64,000 nucleotides of DNA. It comes from Taxillus chinensis (Eukaryota > Streptophyta > Magnoliopsida > Santalales > Loranthaceae). The stretch is taken from assembly GCA_023512835.1 (NCBI GenBank), contig CM042084.1, positions 47,229,609 to 47,293,608 of the forward strand, in the 5' to 3' direction. A program made the position numbers and the translations under genes. A model generated the notes under the pieces. That model did no database searches and was not told the origin of the DNA. It saw only the letters and a list, made by a program, of their open reading frames with translations. This document shows, piece by piece, positions 32,271-42,469 of the stretch (position 1 is the stretch's first letter; each line of letters begins with the position of its first letter).

Positions 32271-32785
32271 AAGGGACGATGAATTTGGGACTCGGTACCC
32301 AAAGGAGTCCAACTTCACCTTATCCGGGTACTCGATGCCGACTTATTGGATGTCGCATCGATCGGAAAAGCATAAGCGGTACGTGTCGTTTCTTGGAAAT
32401 AGATTGATCTCATGGTTCGAAGAAGCGAATTCCGTATCAACCTCTACCGCCGAGGCGGAATATATAGTGCCGGAAGTTCGTTGCGCATAGCTACTTTGGA
32501 TGCAAAGTCAACTTCATCGACTACGGATTCGACATGTCCTCTATTCCACTTTATTGTGACAACACTAGTGCAATTGCCATCAGCAACAATCCTGTCATGC
32601 ATCCTAAGACGAAGCACATTGAGGTCAGGTATCACTTCATACGCGATCTTGTTCTCAAAAAGCATATTTCACTGGAACATGTTGCCACCGAAGATCAATT
32701 AGCAGACATACTTACAAAGCCCCTACCTGATGCGAGGTTTTTCGAACTACTCTTCCGATTAGGTATGCTCGACTTCTCTGCATAG
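32271..32785 (+). pseudogene. pol (RNH): Copia-2 RNase H
   Basis: Recognisable blocks: STSTAEAEYI (conserved Glu, ~32440), YCDNTSAIAIS (Asp, ~32560), HPKTKHIEVRYHFIRD, and the end DQLADILTKPLPDARF with a stop at 32785. Two T losses of the same kind (CTCGG at 32291-32295, CTCGATG at 32331-32337) shift the frame around the first Asp. Confidence 0.85.
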
Positions 32786-34455
32786 CTTCACATTTGAATT
32801 ACCCAATAGTATATTTACTCTCGGACCATGCATCGTACGTTCTCGAAAGTAGTAGAAACTCACCGATTGTATTTGCTTGATCATACTTTGTTTAACGGTT
32901 TCATGTTTCTGATATTAATCTCAACCTCATAATGGGAGGATGCTTGCGTTTCCCGACTGAAGTCGTTTAAAGCTAACAAAATTACATTTTATATGATTTA
33001 CCTCTTTCGGGTTCATGATCTTAACTTCCATTAATCACCACATGACAAAAGCATGTTCATTTAGATTACTCTATTAACATGCATAGTTGAAGAAGTGAAA
33101 TGGGCTAGCTTGGAATGCCTGGTGGATGAATACTCAATCACGATCTGATCAGCTCGAAGTATAGTTTTCTAATAAGATAGACAGTCTTGAACTACAAATC
33201 GGAACGGTCAACCGAGAGGATTGCACAATCTACGGGGGAGAAAATGCTTTATATATTATTCAGTAATACCCCCCGTATATGTCTCATGACCTTTTTTCCT
33301 GACTGTCTATCTGAGGGGGAGCTTTTCATTGAGAGGATTAAATGATCTACGGGGGAGCAGCAATAAACCCCTAACATGTCTCGGATTCTCCCTCCTCTAA
33401 ACTTTTACTCCAGGATCCGATTGGACATGCTTGTTTTAAATCAGAAAAGTGGCATGTTTGGATGTATTTTCTTTCTTCAACCATGCATTTTAATCGACTA
33501 ATCATCTGTCTTCTTTTGACATGTGTTCGCTTTATCATTGCTCACTCATGAATCCTAATGAAGCCAAATCATATGCTCTTTAATTAATCTTAGCTACATT
33601 GCTAGGCAAGACGGTTTCGTTATGTTGACCTATATGAACTCGTGTATTGCTATCTGACATATGCCCTGATTCAGTAATATTGATCACTCTCACGTTGCAT
33701 ACGTCTACTACATTCTTAGCCGTGCATGAGTTCTGTTTCTTATTAGTTCGGATTATGTTGTTTTTCACTGATTATCTTCTCTAATCCGTACTAATCCTTG
33801 CCTGTTAAGCTTTTGTATTTTCAGTATATCTTTATTTAGCTACAGGTTCAGATTTTCTTTGCAACCGTATTGATAAATCCAGTCCATAGTCTCGGATTTG
33901 AAGTGTTGTGGTACTTCTCTTCTCTTCGACTTTTTGATCGCAAAGGAATCTACTCTACTCTCTCACCAAACTCGTTTACGACGGACAAGGTCTATTATTC
34001 ATCCGGATACTCTTTCACGAATATTATTTACTCCGGATGAGTGTCGGCTCTTTCCTCCGGACTCCTGACATTGTTCAATTGTGACAATCCACGTATACTC
34101 ATATGTCGCATGCTTTTGAGGAGGAATAATGATGATTCATTAAATGCATATCTCGGGTTGCACACACACTACTCTGGATGGCAACCAGTTGTAATCTCTA
34201 CTTGGTCATGCGGTCTCCACGACATCGTTTTATTCGGAGACGCCTCGATATCCAGACTAATGACATCGGCATGTCGCGCGGGTCCCTATCTCACTCGCAC
34301 ATTTCTAGACCCGCGACATTTGCGGACTCGGTCTTATATGTTTCGATCATTCCTGCGAAGCACGAGTATTGCTCATTTCAAATCCCTAAACCTCTCGTTG
34401 CTCCTTCCTTTGTCAAGACCTCACCTTTCCTCTTATCCTTCCCATCAAATCTGCA
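32786..34455 (+). other. Copia-2 non-coding spacer with polypurine-like repeats
   Basis: About 1.67 kb without a supported ORF. ATCTACGGGGGAG occurs twice (~33228-33240 and 33345-33357), and TGAGGGGGAG at 33312. These resemble the polypurine tract before the 3' LTR (37351); repeated tract-like motifs are known for Sireviruses. Confidence 0.68.
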
Positions 34456-36530
34456 ATGGCACCCAGAATCTCTCTTTCCGGCGTTAATCCTGGCCATCTA
34501 GTTGATTGGAATGCTGTTTCTAATCCTCCGGATTGGTTTTTCCAGCTTCGCCCTCTCCTTGAAGCCTCGCATATACTCAGCCTGATCTCCAATCCCGTCG
34601 ATCTTCTTATCGATGACATTCTTGAGTATTACCAACGGATTCACTGCACCACCGATTCCATAACCTCTTATGTCCGCGGTGAATCCATCATCATCACTCC
34701 GCTGTTCTCTCCGCGCCGCTCTCCACCTACCTCTTGGTGAACCACAGCGCCCGGATGCCGATCCAATGGCGGCTTCTATGGGTTGCACGAACAAAGGGAA
34801 GGAATACAAGGTGAAATCCTTCCAGGGTCGCTATCGATGTATGGCGACTATTCTAAGTCGGTGCCCTCGGCTCGCACATCAGCCCTGGACTCAGTTCCGT
34901 ACGATCTTCTCCTGGCCATGTATGGTGTTTTTGAAGGTCTTCCGATGGATTGGGGGATGTTCTTATTTCGTTTGCTGCAGAATGGTCCCAAAAACCATTC
35001 CTTCGGGCGCATTCTCAGCATTGTCTTTCGGCATCTACGTCCGGACCATTTCGCCTGATTTGATGCTGTCTCGTTTCCCTCGGCTTATTACCTTCGTTAC
35101 CTTACGCCGGACGGGAACATGACCGCTCACCGACCCACCGTAGCTCTCCGCATTCTCCCCGCCTCGGAACAACAAGGCGGCTACGTTGGTGACCCCTCCG
35201 ACGCCCAAGCCCACGAGGTCGCTTCGCACACCGATCCTCCCGGATTCGGTCCGTTGTTGCGCCCTCCCACTCACGAGCCTCCCAACCAAGCGTCCGTGCT
35301 GAACCGTCCGAGGTTGCGGGGCCCTCTCGGCGCCATGCGTCTAAAGTCGTTTCCTCGGCCCCCTCTGCTGCCGATGTCCCCACTCCCTCCACATCCGCTA
35401 TAGCCGCTGCGGTTGATACCATTATTCTTTGTCGCCACCGCCGATGTCCCGGCTGCTTCTCCGGAAGCCCCTTTGCCTCCTTTACCTCAACCCCGAGATT
35501 ACCTTGACCATCTCTCCGACGGCACCTTAACGGACCTCTGGCTCCGTTTCAGCCTAGCCCACACCTCCTCCATTCCTAACACCGATCTCCGGGTGTTTTA
35601 CACACGCAATACCCAATCCCCGGAGACCATGATCATCTGGAACCTGGACCAAGGCTTTCTTACGCCGGCTGCCCTTCCCGATGTATCGTTCCCTACACCC
35701 TCCGGCCCAGTCCCTGCTACACGAAGTCCTTCTCCTGCTAAGGCTGGACCCTCTTCTCCTGCCGCCGCGATTCCCGTGGTTGACTTATCTGGTCAAAGCG
35801 GGTCTCTTGCTCCGGATGCCTCCAATGCTCCGGATGCCTCCGATGCTCCGGATGCCTCTCGATGCTCCGGATGCTCCCGCTCGCTGCGATACTCCTGTAG
35901 ACTCCTCCGCCCACCGCACTCCCGCTCCCTGTTCATGCGGGGGAGTCCTCCAAAGCTCCGGAGTTAGTACTTGGGCGTGCCTCTTTCGGCACGGTCCACT
36001 CCAATGCTGTGCTTTCCGCTCAGCTGGACCGCCATGCCCACGCTCAAAGCACCCAAATTTCCGCCATCGCTGCCAAAGTTGATGCCCTCGGCGCCCAACT
36101 CCTCTCCGCTCTCACCGACTCCTCCACTTCCATGGAGAGAAAATGGATCTTGTCGCCACCTCCGTCCATTCACCGTCTACTTCCTTCGCGGATCCGGCGT
36201 ATACAATGGCTCGTCCTCCTGTTGCTTCCCGGCGATCCGCCAAACCGGGGGAGAGAGTGTCATCCGATCCGCCTACTCCTTCTCGCCCCACAACCATCTA
36301 CTTGGACCGAGAAGCGGCCCGCCACTTCGCATATCGGGGAGTTCAAATTCCCAAACGAAACCGCTTCTCTCAACCAAGCTCCTCTCCCGCACCTCCAGCT
36401 CCTCCTCCATTCTCCTCATCTGCGGTGATACCTTCCTCCCATCCTATGCGGAGTTTGACCCGTCCGATGCGGATGGAAGCTTGCGCAAGGCAATGAAATC
36501 CTATCTTCGCGTCTTCTGCTGAGAGAAGAT
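34456..36530 (+). pseudogene. Copia-2 third ORF region (env-like position), broken
   Basis: Frame pieces lie at 34456-34740, 34783-35058, 35119-35403, 35413-35967 and 36009-36496. The first begins MAPRISLSGVNPGHLVDWNA. The second has LLLAMYGVFEGLPMDWGMFL and FGRILSIVFRHL, reminiscent of the "plant transposon protein" domains in third ORFs of plant retroelements. The middle is Pro/Ala/Ser-rich with APDASD repeats. Then LDRHAHAQSTQISAIAAKVD looks helical. Sireviruses often carry an env-like ORF at this place. I see no convincing signal peptide or membrane segment, so "env" is only a positional label. Confidence 0.6.
35809..35877. repeat. 18-bp coding repeat GCTCCGGATGCCTCCGAT
   Basis: Four units (one with an extra base, the last shortened) encode Ala-Pro-Asp-Ala-Ser-Asp repeats in the third ORF region. 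Confidence 0.85.
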
Positions 36531-36734
36531 GTCTTTTCGAAATGTACCCTTTCTCTCTCGGCCGACATTCGGACTCTTTGTTCGGAGAAAGGACTCTTTA
36601 CTACGAAGACATTGACAACTTCTAGAGAGCCGCTAAAATGGAGATGAGGCGTTTCCATCTCTCTACGAAGATGGGCACTTGTTTGAAGTTCGCCATGTTG
36701 GAATGAGGGCTATCTTCCCAGGTGTGGAGTTAAT

Positions 36735-37216
36735 TCGTCTTTCATCGACGGACTCGCCGAGGATAGCAAGCCATGGAAAACTCTCTCAACCATCCTCATT
36801 CCGTACCGGATCATGTTGCCACACTTCATGATGGCTGTCTTCATGATTCAGTCTAGCAGATGATTCTCATTGATTCTCATCATATTGTGGAGCACTTCGT
36901 TAGGAAGAATCAATGGGAACCTCTCGTGTCTCAGGCAATCGAAGCCGTGAAGAAAGCCGGATTATATGAAGAGTTGGGCATCACACCCCTGCGTCCGATC
37001 GAGAAACTCAAGGCGACATTCCGGGGCAAGAAGCAAGTGCCACAACAACCGGATGGAGATAGCTGCGGAGCCTTTATCTGTCACTTCATCAAGTCGTTCT
37101 TAACTGTGGACAAACATTGGAGCCAACACTCCACCTTTACGATGAAGCAGACAATAGAGCTAAGAGAGAAGGCAGCAACTATGATCTTCAAGTATAGTAA
37201 GCCTTATGTACCTTAG
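36735..37216 (+). pseudogene. C48/Ulp1-like cysteine protease domain in Copia-2
   Basis: An open stretch reads TILIPYRIMLPHFMMAVF (His codon 36822-36824), and after a one-base shift near 36858 the 118-codon frame starting at 36860 gives MILIDSHH (Asp codon 36872-36874). Further on are QQPDGDSCGAFICHFI (Gln ~62, Cys codon 37064-37066) and a helical tail ending at the stop at 37216. Order and spacing (IPY…H…, LIDS, Q…D-S-C-G) are those of the catalytic domain of Ulp1/SENP peptidases, which cut SUMO-like proteins. The usual aromatic residue after His is Phe. It lies 135 bp before the polypurine tract, inside the element. It may be the C-terminal part of the third ORF. Confidence 0.75.
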
Positions 37217-37350
37217 TGAAAAACTTGTATTAAGGCTGAATTGTATTTAGTTGCTGATTAATGAAATTGGTTGTGTTGCGTATTCTCGTATGTTATTCTT
37301 TTGCATTGCTTACCAGGATCGGATTACAAAGGGTTTGGGCATATCCATAA

Positions 37351-37361
37351 TTGGGGGAGAT
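37351..37361 (+). other. Copia-2 polypurine tract
   Basis: TTGGGGGAGAT precedes the 3' LTR start TGTTGGATC at 37362. Confidence 0.9.
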
Positions 37362-38581
37362 TGTTGGATCAAACCCAGGAATTTGGATAATGCTTGATAA
37401 AGCCTTATGTAATTTGATCTGAGATCTTTTGTGTTTATTTGATCATTGCAGAAGATATGTTACTAATCCAGAGATGCACTCGTGAGAGCAAAGCTAAGGA
37501 CAGGATACATAATCCTGATCCGGACAAGAGTGAGTGTCGTCAAACACTTGGTAAATAACCAAGTAACAAATACATACGGAATAAGGAACATTCCTACGGA
37601 CTAAGAACTTAAAGGATAAGTGTGGAGTAAGGAAACCAGATGCGGAGTAAGGAATCCGGATTTATTACTCGCCCGGAGTAAGGAACTTACATACGGAGTA
37701 AGGAACTTACATACGGAGTAAGGAACCTACATACGGAGTAAGGAACTTACATGCGGAGTAAGAAAGCGCTGACACGGAATAAGTTATCAGACTTTTCAAG
37801 ACTCGCCCGGAGTAAGGAACTTACATACGGAGTAAGGAACTTACATACGGAGTAAGGAATTTACATGCGGAGTAAGGAAGCGCTGACACGGACTAAGGAT
37901 TCCAGTACTAAATAGATACGGAGTAAGCAACCACTGACACGGAGTACGGTTCCGAGCTTCATTAGCTACGGAGTAAGGAAAATTACAACGGATCAAGAAG
38001 ACACTGCTCCAACTAAACCGCATTTAAAGTTATCAGCTCGTGGTGTCCCGATGTAAGACGAATGTATTGAGAACCTGAAGAATCTTACACGTGGATCATC
38101 CGGATATGTGGACACAACCTTAATTGTATCTCGGAACTCACAAAGACACTTATACTCTTCAAATCCAAGATCTTGAGCTCCACAATCCGCAGCAGTCAAG
38201 GCAGAGAGATTACCGAGGGATAGTTAGTGCGGAACGCATTCCGGAACTACAAGTTCCAAGGTTGTCTCTTAGGAATGTTTTGTATAAATATTCATACTTA
38301 TACATTATTAAATATGGCGGAAAATATAGAGGAGTTTTATCATTTTTAGAGATAGAACTTGGCTAGTGTGTGAGTTCATTTTTGTAAACAAAGTGTAAGA
38401 GAGTTTTGCTTCTATTTTGTTGTATTCATCTTGTGATAATAAAACAAAATACTTCCACTATCCGGTTATCTTCCGCAGTGATTTTATCACTTAAACTAGA
38501 TAAGTGTTCGTGTCTTGAGAGAAAGAAAAGAGTTTTAATAAGAGCCTATTCACCCCCCCTTTAGGCTCCAAGGGACCATCA
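37362..38581 (+). mobile_element. Copia-2 3' LTR
   Basis: 1220 bp, nearly identical to 16513-17736. The C-run has only 7 Cs against ~14 in the 5' LTR. It is followed by the TATAT duplication and the remainder of Gypsy-C. Confidence 0.92.
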
Positions 38582-40879
38582 TATATATATATGTAAATCC
38601 ATATAGGTGTGATCTCCTATATGGATGTTGACCTTCAGTGGCATGTTCTGTTGATTCTGATGTTGAATTTGGCCTGAGGATTTTCTGGGTTTGTTTATGC
38701 CCACCATGTGTTTGATGAAATGTCTGTGAGGCCTGCACACTATGTATTTGATAAAATGCCTGTGAGGCCTGGATGCCATGTATTCAATATAATGCCTGTG
38801 AGACCTTGTATATGAGTGTCCGATGATATACCCGTGTGACGGGTGTACCGTGTTTGATTTGTATTTGATAAAAAGCCTTGTGAGGCTGAGTGTGTGGCTT
38901 GCATCGACCATGTTGGTCCGTCTCGAAATAAAGTGTAAATGTTGTGCCGAGTTTACATGTTGAGATGTAATGCTATCTTCGTTTCGCTAGTCTGTTTGAG
39001 ACCGAGCTGAGATATGGGCCAGGCACAATAGTTGGACCCCTTGAGATTTGGCCAAGACGTGGTCCTGGAGTCTCGGTGTAGCACTCACGACGGTGGGGTA
39101 AGTCCACACCCATTCCCGAGGGTAGGTATGGCGCCCGAGGAGGTGGTTGACCATATCCGACTCGGGTGGAAAATGTTGCATTGGTGTCCATGCAACATTC
39201 GCCTGGATGTGGTATGTCATGTCGCCGTGGTGGCGGGGTGTCCTCTCGCCCTTCGGTGCGGGCTCAGGTAAAGAGTGTTTACCGGGTGATGTTTGCCTGC
39301 TTTAGCCTTAGGCACAACACGAGTACAAGCATACACATATCATGCATGTTGTAGAGCGGGACGGGTCCAGGGAGACCGGATCCCTACCGAGCTATGGTTT
39401 GCTCACCCCTCCTATAAACCGTCCTTTTGCGGGGTTTAGCAAAGGTAGGTGAAGGCCGAGGAGCTAGGTCCCTGGAGGCCGGGAGTTTTATGTTATTTCC
39501 TTTGTTGTACTGGTTTTATGTTCTGGAATTTGGTTTGGTTTTATTTGTAACAAGACACCTGGCTTCATAGGGGTTTTTCCCCGATCGGGTTGTAATAAAC
39601 ATTTAGTCTTTGAAATGAAATAAAATGAGATGTTGTTATTCAATTTGTGTTTGTGCATGGTTTGGGAGCGGGAGCATGCCCCTTGGCATGTTAGCCTGGT
39701 TGTGCAAGTTTGGGACAGCCCCGTGCCAGAAAGTCCTTTTAAGGTGCTTGCACCAACCCCTTGTCCCTTTGGGTGCGGGCATGGGCAGTCACTACTCATT
39801 TCCAAGTGGAAGGAAATTGGGGCGTGACAAAGATCAATAATACAAACATTTAATGCCGCAATTAATGACAATCCCCAAAAGGTTTCGCCCCGCACTTTAA
39901 GATGCGATCGTCCGTCCTCGCACAGGGAGAGAAAAAAAAGAGAGCCATCATCGTTGGAAAAAAACACCTGCTAAACATTCCACCCGGCTTCGTTCCAGCC
40001 AAAAAAACGAGAGAGCCAAAAAAAAAAGACAGAAAATGAAAGAGTGAGATTCGTCCACGCAACAAAAGGGAGTTGAGAGAGATTCAAAACCCAGAAAAAA
40101 GAGGATTACGTCCAGCCTTTCTCGACTATTCCCGCTAGTCTTTATATCCAATCTTTCGCTATCCCTGCTAGTCTTTTTGAGATTCAAAACCCAAACCCAA
40201 GAAAATCACCCAGTTTTTCTGCCATTCAACAATCAAAATCGCCCCTTCATCCTCATCCCCTCTTTCTCGTTATAGTTATCTTTCTCCTAGTAAAAGAAAA
40301 ACACAAAAACAACTCCAACTTGAGCCCTCTCTTTCTGCGTTTTCATCAAAAAAAAAAAACACAAAGGACACCAATCCTTTTCCAGTCCCCTATTTCTCAC
40401 GCTCACCCTCCTTATTTCCAGTCACCAAAAAATCTCAAACCCAAATAATACATCACTCCAATCTTCAAATACCAAGAAATCCTCCTCACAAATCTCGCCA
40501 TCAGATTTGTTGGTTCTAAGCAAGTGATTATTAGCACTGACAGGAGCTCAAACGGAAGGTTGGTGCTGCAAGCCCCAAAGTCGGTTCATCTCTTATTTCT
40601 TCATTACTTTTCAGCTTACTTACATTAATATTTGATGTAATTCTTAATATTTCCTTGTATTTCTTTTTCTTTTACTTGTTGCATTGTGTTTTTCCTTGTA
40701 TTTCCCTTTCCTTTGTATATGTGTATGTTGTAATATGTAAAGTATAGCAAACAAAAAAAACAAAGAAAGAGAGAGAGAGCAAAGGGAGGCATAAAGAAAA
40801 AGAAAAGAAGGAGTGGGTCATTTTGATTTATGGATGTCACCATCACACACATCAGTTTGTATGTTATTGTGTTAGTTTT

Positions 40880-41120
40880 AAAGTTTTATCCTTGCAAACA
40901 AAAAAAACAAAAAAAAACTTTTTCAAAACCACAAAAAAAATGCATTTCAAGTCAAAAAAAAGAAAAAAAAAAAAAGAAAGCATCTAAAAAAATGCACGTT
41001 TCCACATTTAGGAGTTCTAATTCCATTTAAAACACAAAGCAAAACCAAAACAAAATGTTTTTTACAAAACATAAAAAAACAAAAAAAAATGTATGTTTTC
41101 TAACCCAAAAAACCAAAAGA
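40880..41120. repeat. A-rich low-complexity tract in the Ogre-type solo LTR
   Basis: Poly-A runs mixed with AAAAC/AAAAG. It is homologous in position to 58530-58830 of the other Ogre LTR but poorly alignable. It has no coding value. Confidence 0.8.
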
Positions 41121-41591
41121 AAGGGAAAATAAAAAAAATCATATCTGAGGACTTCAATTTCCAAAATAAAACCAAACACCAAAACCAATCCGTAGGATCT
41201 CATTATCCACTTCAAAAACCCAAAACCTTTAAGATTCCCTTTAGAAATTTAGGGTAAATCCATTTTCACCATAACTTTAATAAATAACTTAGCTAAATAA
41301 AAATCATAGACTTTTTAGAAAACTTAACCCAGTTATGGCAGTACAAATAAAATAAAACCTCCTCCTCCTAAATTAGATACCGAAAGAGAAATGCCGGTGG
41401 TGCTAATCCTTCCCTACACGTAACCAACTCCCGAACCTTTCTCTGATAACGTAGACCACACATTTAAACTACTCAAAGTTGAGGGTATCCAACTGTACCC
41501 CAAAAATAGTTGGTAGCAACTCTAAATTTTCTCACCATTGGTCTAGTTTGAGCTCACCCCAAACCGGCCCAGACGAAAACCAGTGATGACA

Positions 41592-42406
41592 AGGGAAACT
41601 AATGCGGAGTAAGGAATCCAAACCAAGCGCTGATGTGGAGTAAGCATTCGGTAACTACTCTATACGGAGTAAGGAAGCGCTGATGCGGAATTAGTTATCC
41701 GAGTCTTTACTTCATGCGAAGTAAGAAAGTGCTTGCACAGAATAAGGATTCCAGGACTATACTGATACGGAGTGAGCAACTACTGACACGGAGTAAGGAT
41801 CCGAGCTTCATTGATACGGAGTAAGGAACCTTACTACGGACTAAGAAGACGCTGCTTCATCTTTTCCAAGCCGCATTTAATGTTCAGCTTGCTGTGTCCC
41901 AATGTAAGACAAACTCATTGAAGATCCAAACTGTCTTACACGTGGAACACTCGGAGATGTGGACGCAGTCTCAAATGCAATTGGAATCAAGCAAAGTAAT
42001 TCAATACACTTATGCTTCCAATATTTCGAGCTCCACATCCGTAGCAGTTAAAGCAAAAGTATAGAACTTAATGTTACACAGTGCTCGGGATATACAGTTC
42101 CAAGATAGATTCCTAGGAATGTCTATAAATACTAAACTGTGTATATTCATAAGATATGTGTACAAGACCTCATAGAGATTATCAACGCCAGTGTGTGTGA
42201 CTGTAAAATTGAGTGCTATTGTAATCAGCTGTAATTGTTGTTCATTTTGTTGTAATTATCATCAGATAATAAAACAAAATACTTCCACTATCTGGTTATC
42301 TTTCGCACTGATTTTACATCCTTTAACCGGATTGTGTTGTACCTGTGTGGAGAGAGAGTTTCGATTAGAGCCTATTCACCCCCCTCTAGGCTCCTAGGGA
42401 CCAACA
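41592..42406 (+). mobile_element. Copia-3 5' LTR, 3' portion
   Basis: It follows the AGGGA duplication (41592-41596), contains diverged GGAGTAAGGAA repeats (41603-41830), and ends CTAGGGACCAACA. It is clearly related to but diverged from the Copia-2 LTR. Confidence 0.86.
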
Positions 42407-42408
42407 AG

Positions 42409-42420
42409 TGGTATCAGAGC
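42409..42420 (+). other. Copia-3 primer-binding site (tRNA-iMet)
   Basis: Exact TGGTATCAGAGC, two bases after the LTR end. Confidence 0.92.
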
Positions 42421-42469
42421 AAGTTCTACCTGTTCAAAGTAGAGATCCCACTCTTTCTCTCTCTCATCA

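Larger units (their letters stand above)
16513..38581 (+). mobile_element. Copia-2: full-length Sirevirus-like element carrying Gypsy-B and a C48-like protease
   Basis: Both LTRs are present and nearly identical (5': 16513-17736; 3': 37362-38581), flanked by an exact TATAT duplication (16508-16512 and 38582-38586) inside the Gypsy-C LTR. Internal order: primer site, gag, protease, integrase, RT, RNase H, a long non-coding stretch, a third ORF region and a C48/Ulp1-like segment, then polypurine tract. Without Gypsy-B it is ~12.8 kb, long for copia but in the Sirevirus range. The near-identical LTRs imply a recent insertion. Confidence 0.9.
15789..39829 (+). mobile_element. Gypsy-C solo LTR (interrupted by Copia-2)
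   Basis: It starts TGTAAGGACCCGTACC at 15789 and ends GGGGCGTGACA at 39829. The parts 15789-16512 and 38582-39829 sum to ~1.97 kb. It contains the paired palindromes (16223-16244, 16260-16281), a TATA box (TCTATATAA, 16292-16300), a (GA)n leader and the CTATATGGATGTTG segment seen in Gypsy-B. No clear target duplication is seen where it enters the Ogre LTR. Only one LTR is present, with no internal region. Confidence 0.83.
14414..41591 (+). mobile_element. Ogre-type solo LTR (interrupted by 15789-39829)
   Basis: It starts TGTTGGACCCCATTTTG and ends CAGTGATGACA, and its two parts (14414-15788 and 39830-41591) are collinear with the Ogre 5' LTR at 56681-59321. AGGGA at 14409-14413 and 41592-41596 is an exact 5-bp target duplication, so one LTR remains of a former element. 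It totals ~3.1 kb against 2.64 kb for the other copy, largely because of the CGAAGCCT array and surrounding repeats. Confidence 0.88.

Noticed and set aside
34456..36530. Calling this region a true env gene
   Set aside because: No clear signal peptide, membrane segment or fusion motif is visible; only the position matches.
39488..39967. 159-codon minus-strand ORF
   Set aside because: It spans the junction between the Gypsy-C LTR and the Ogre LTR, so it cannot be an ancestral gene.
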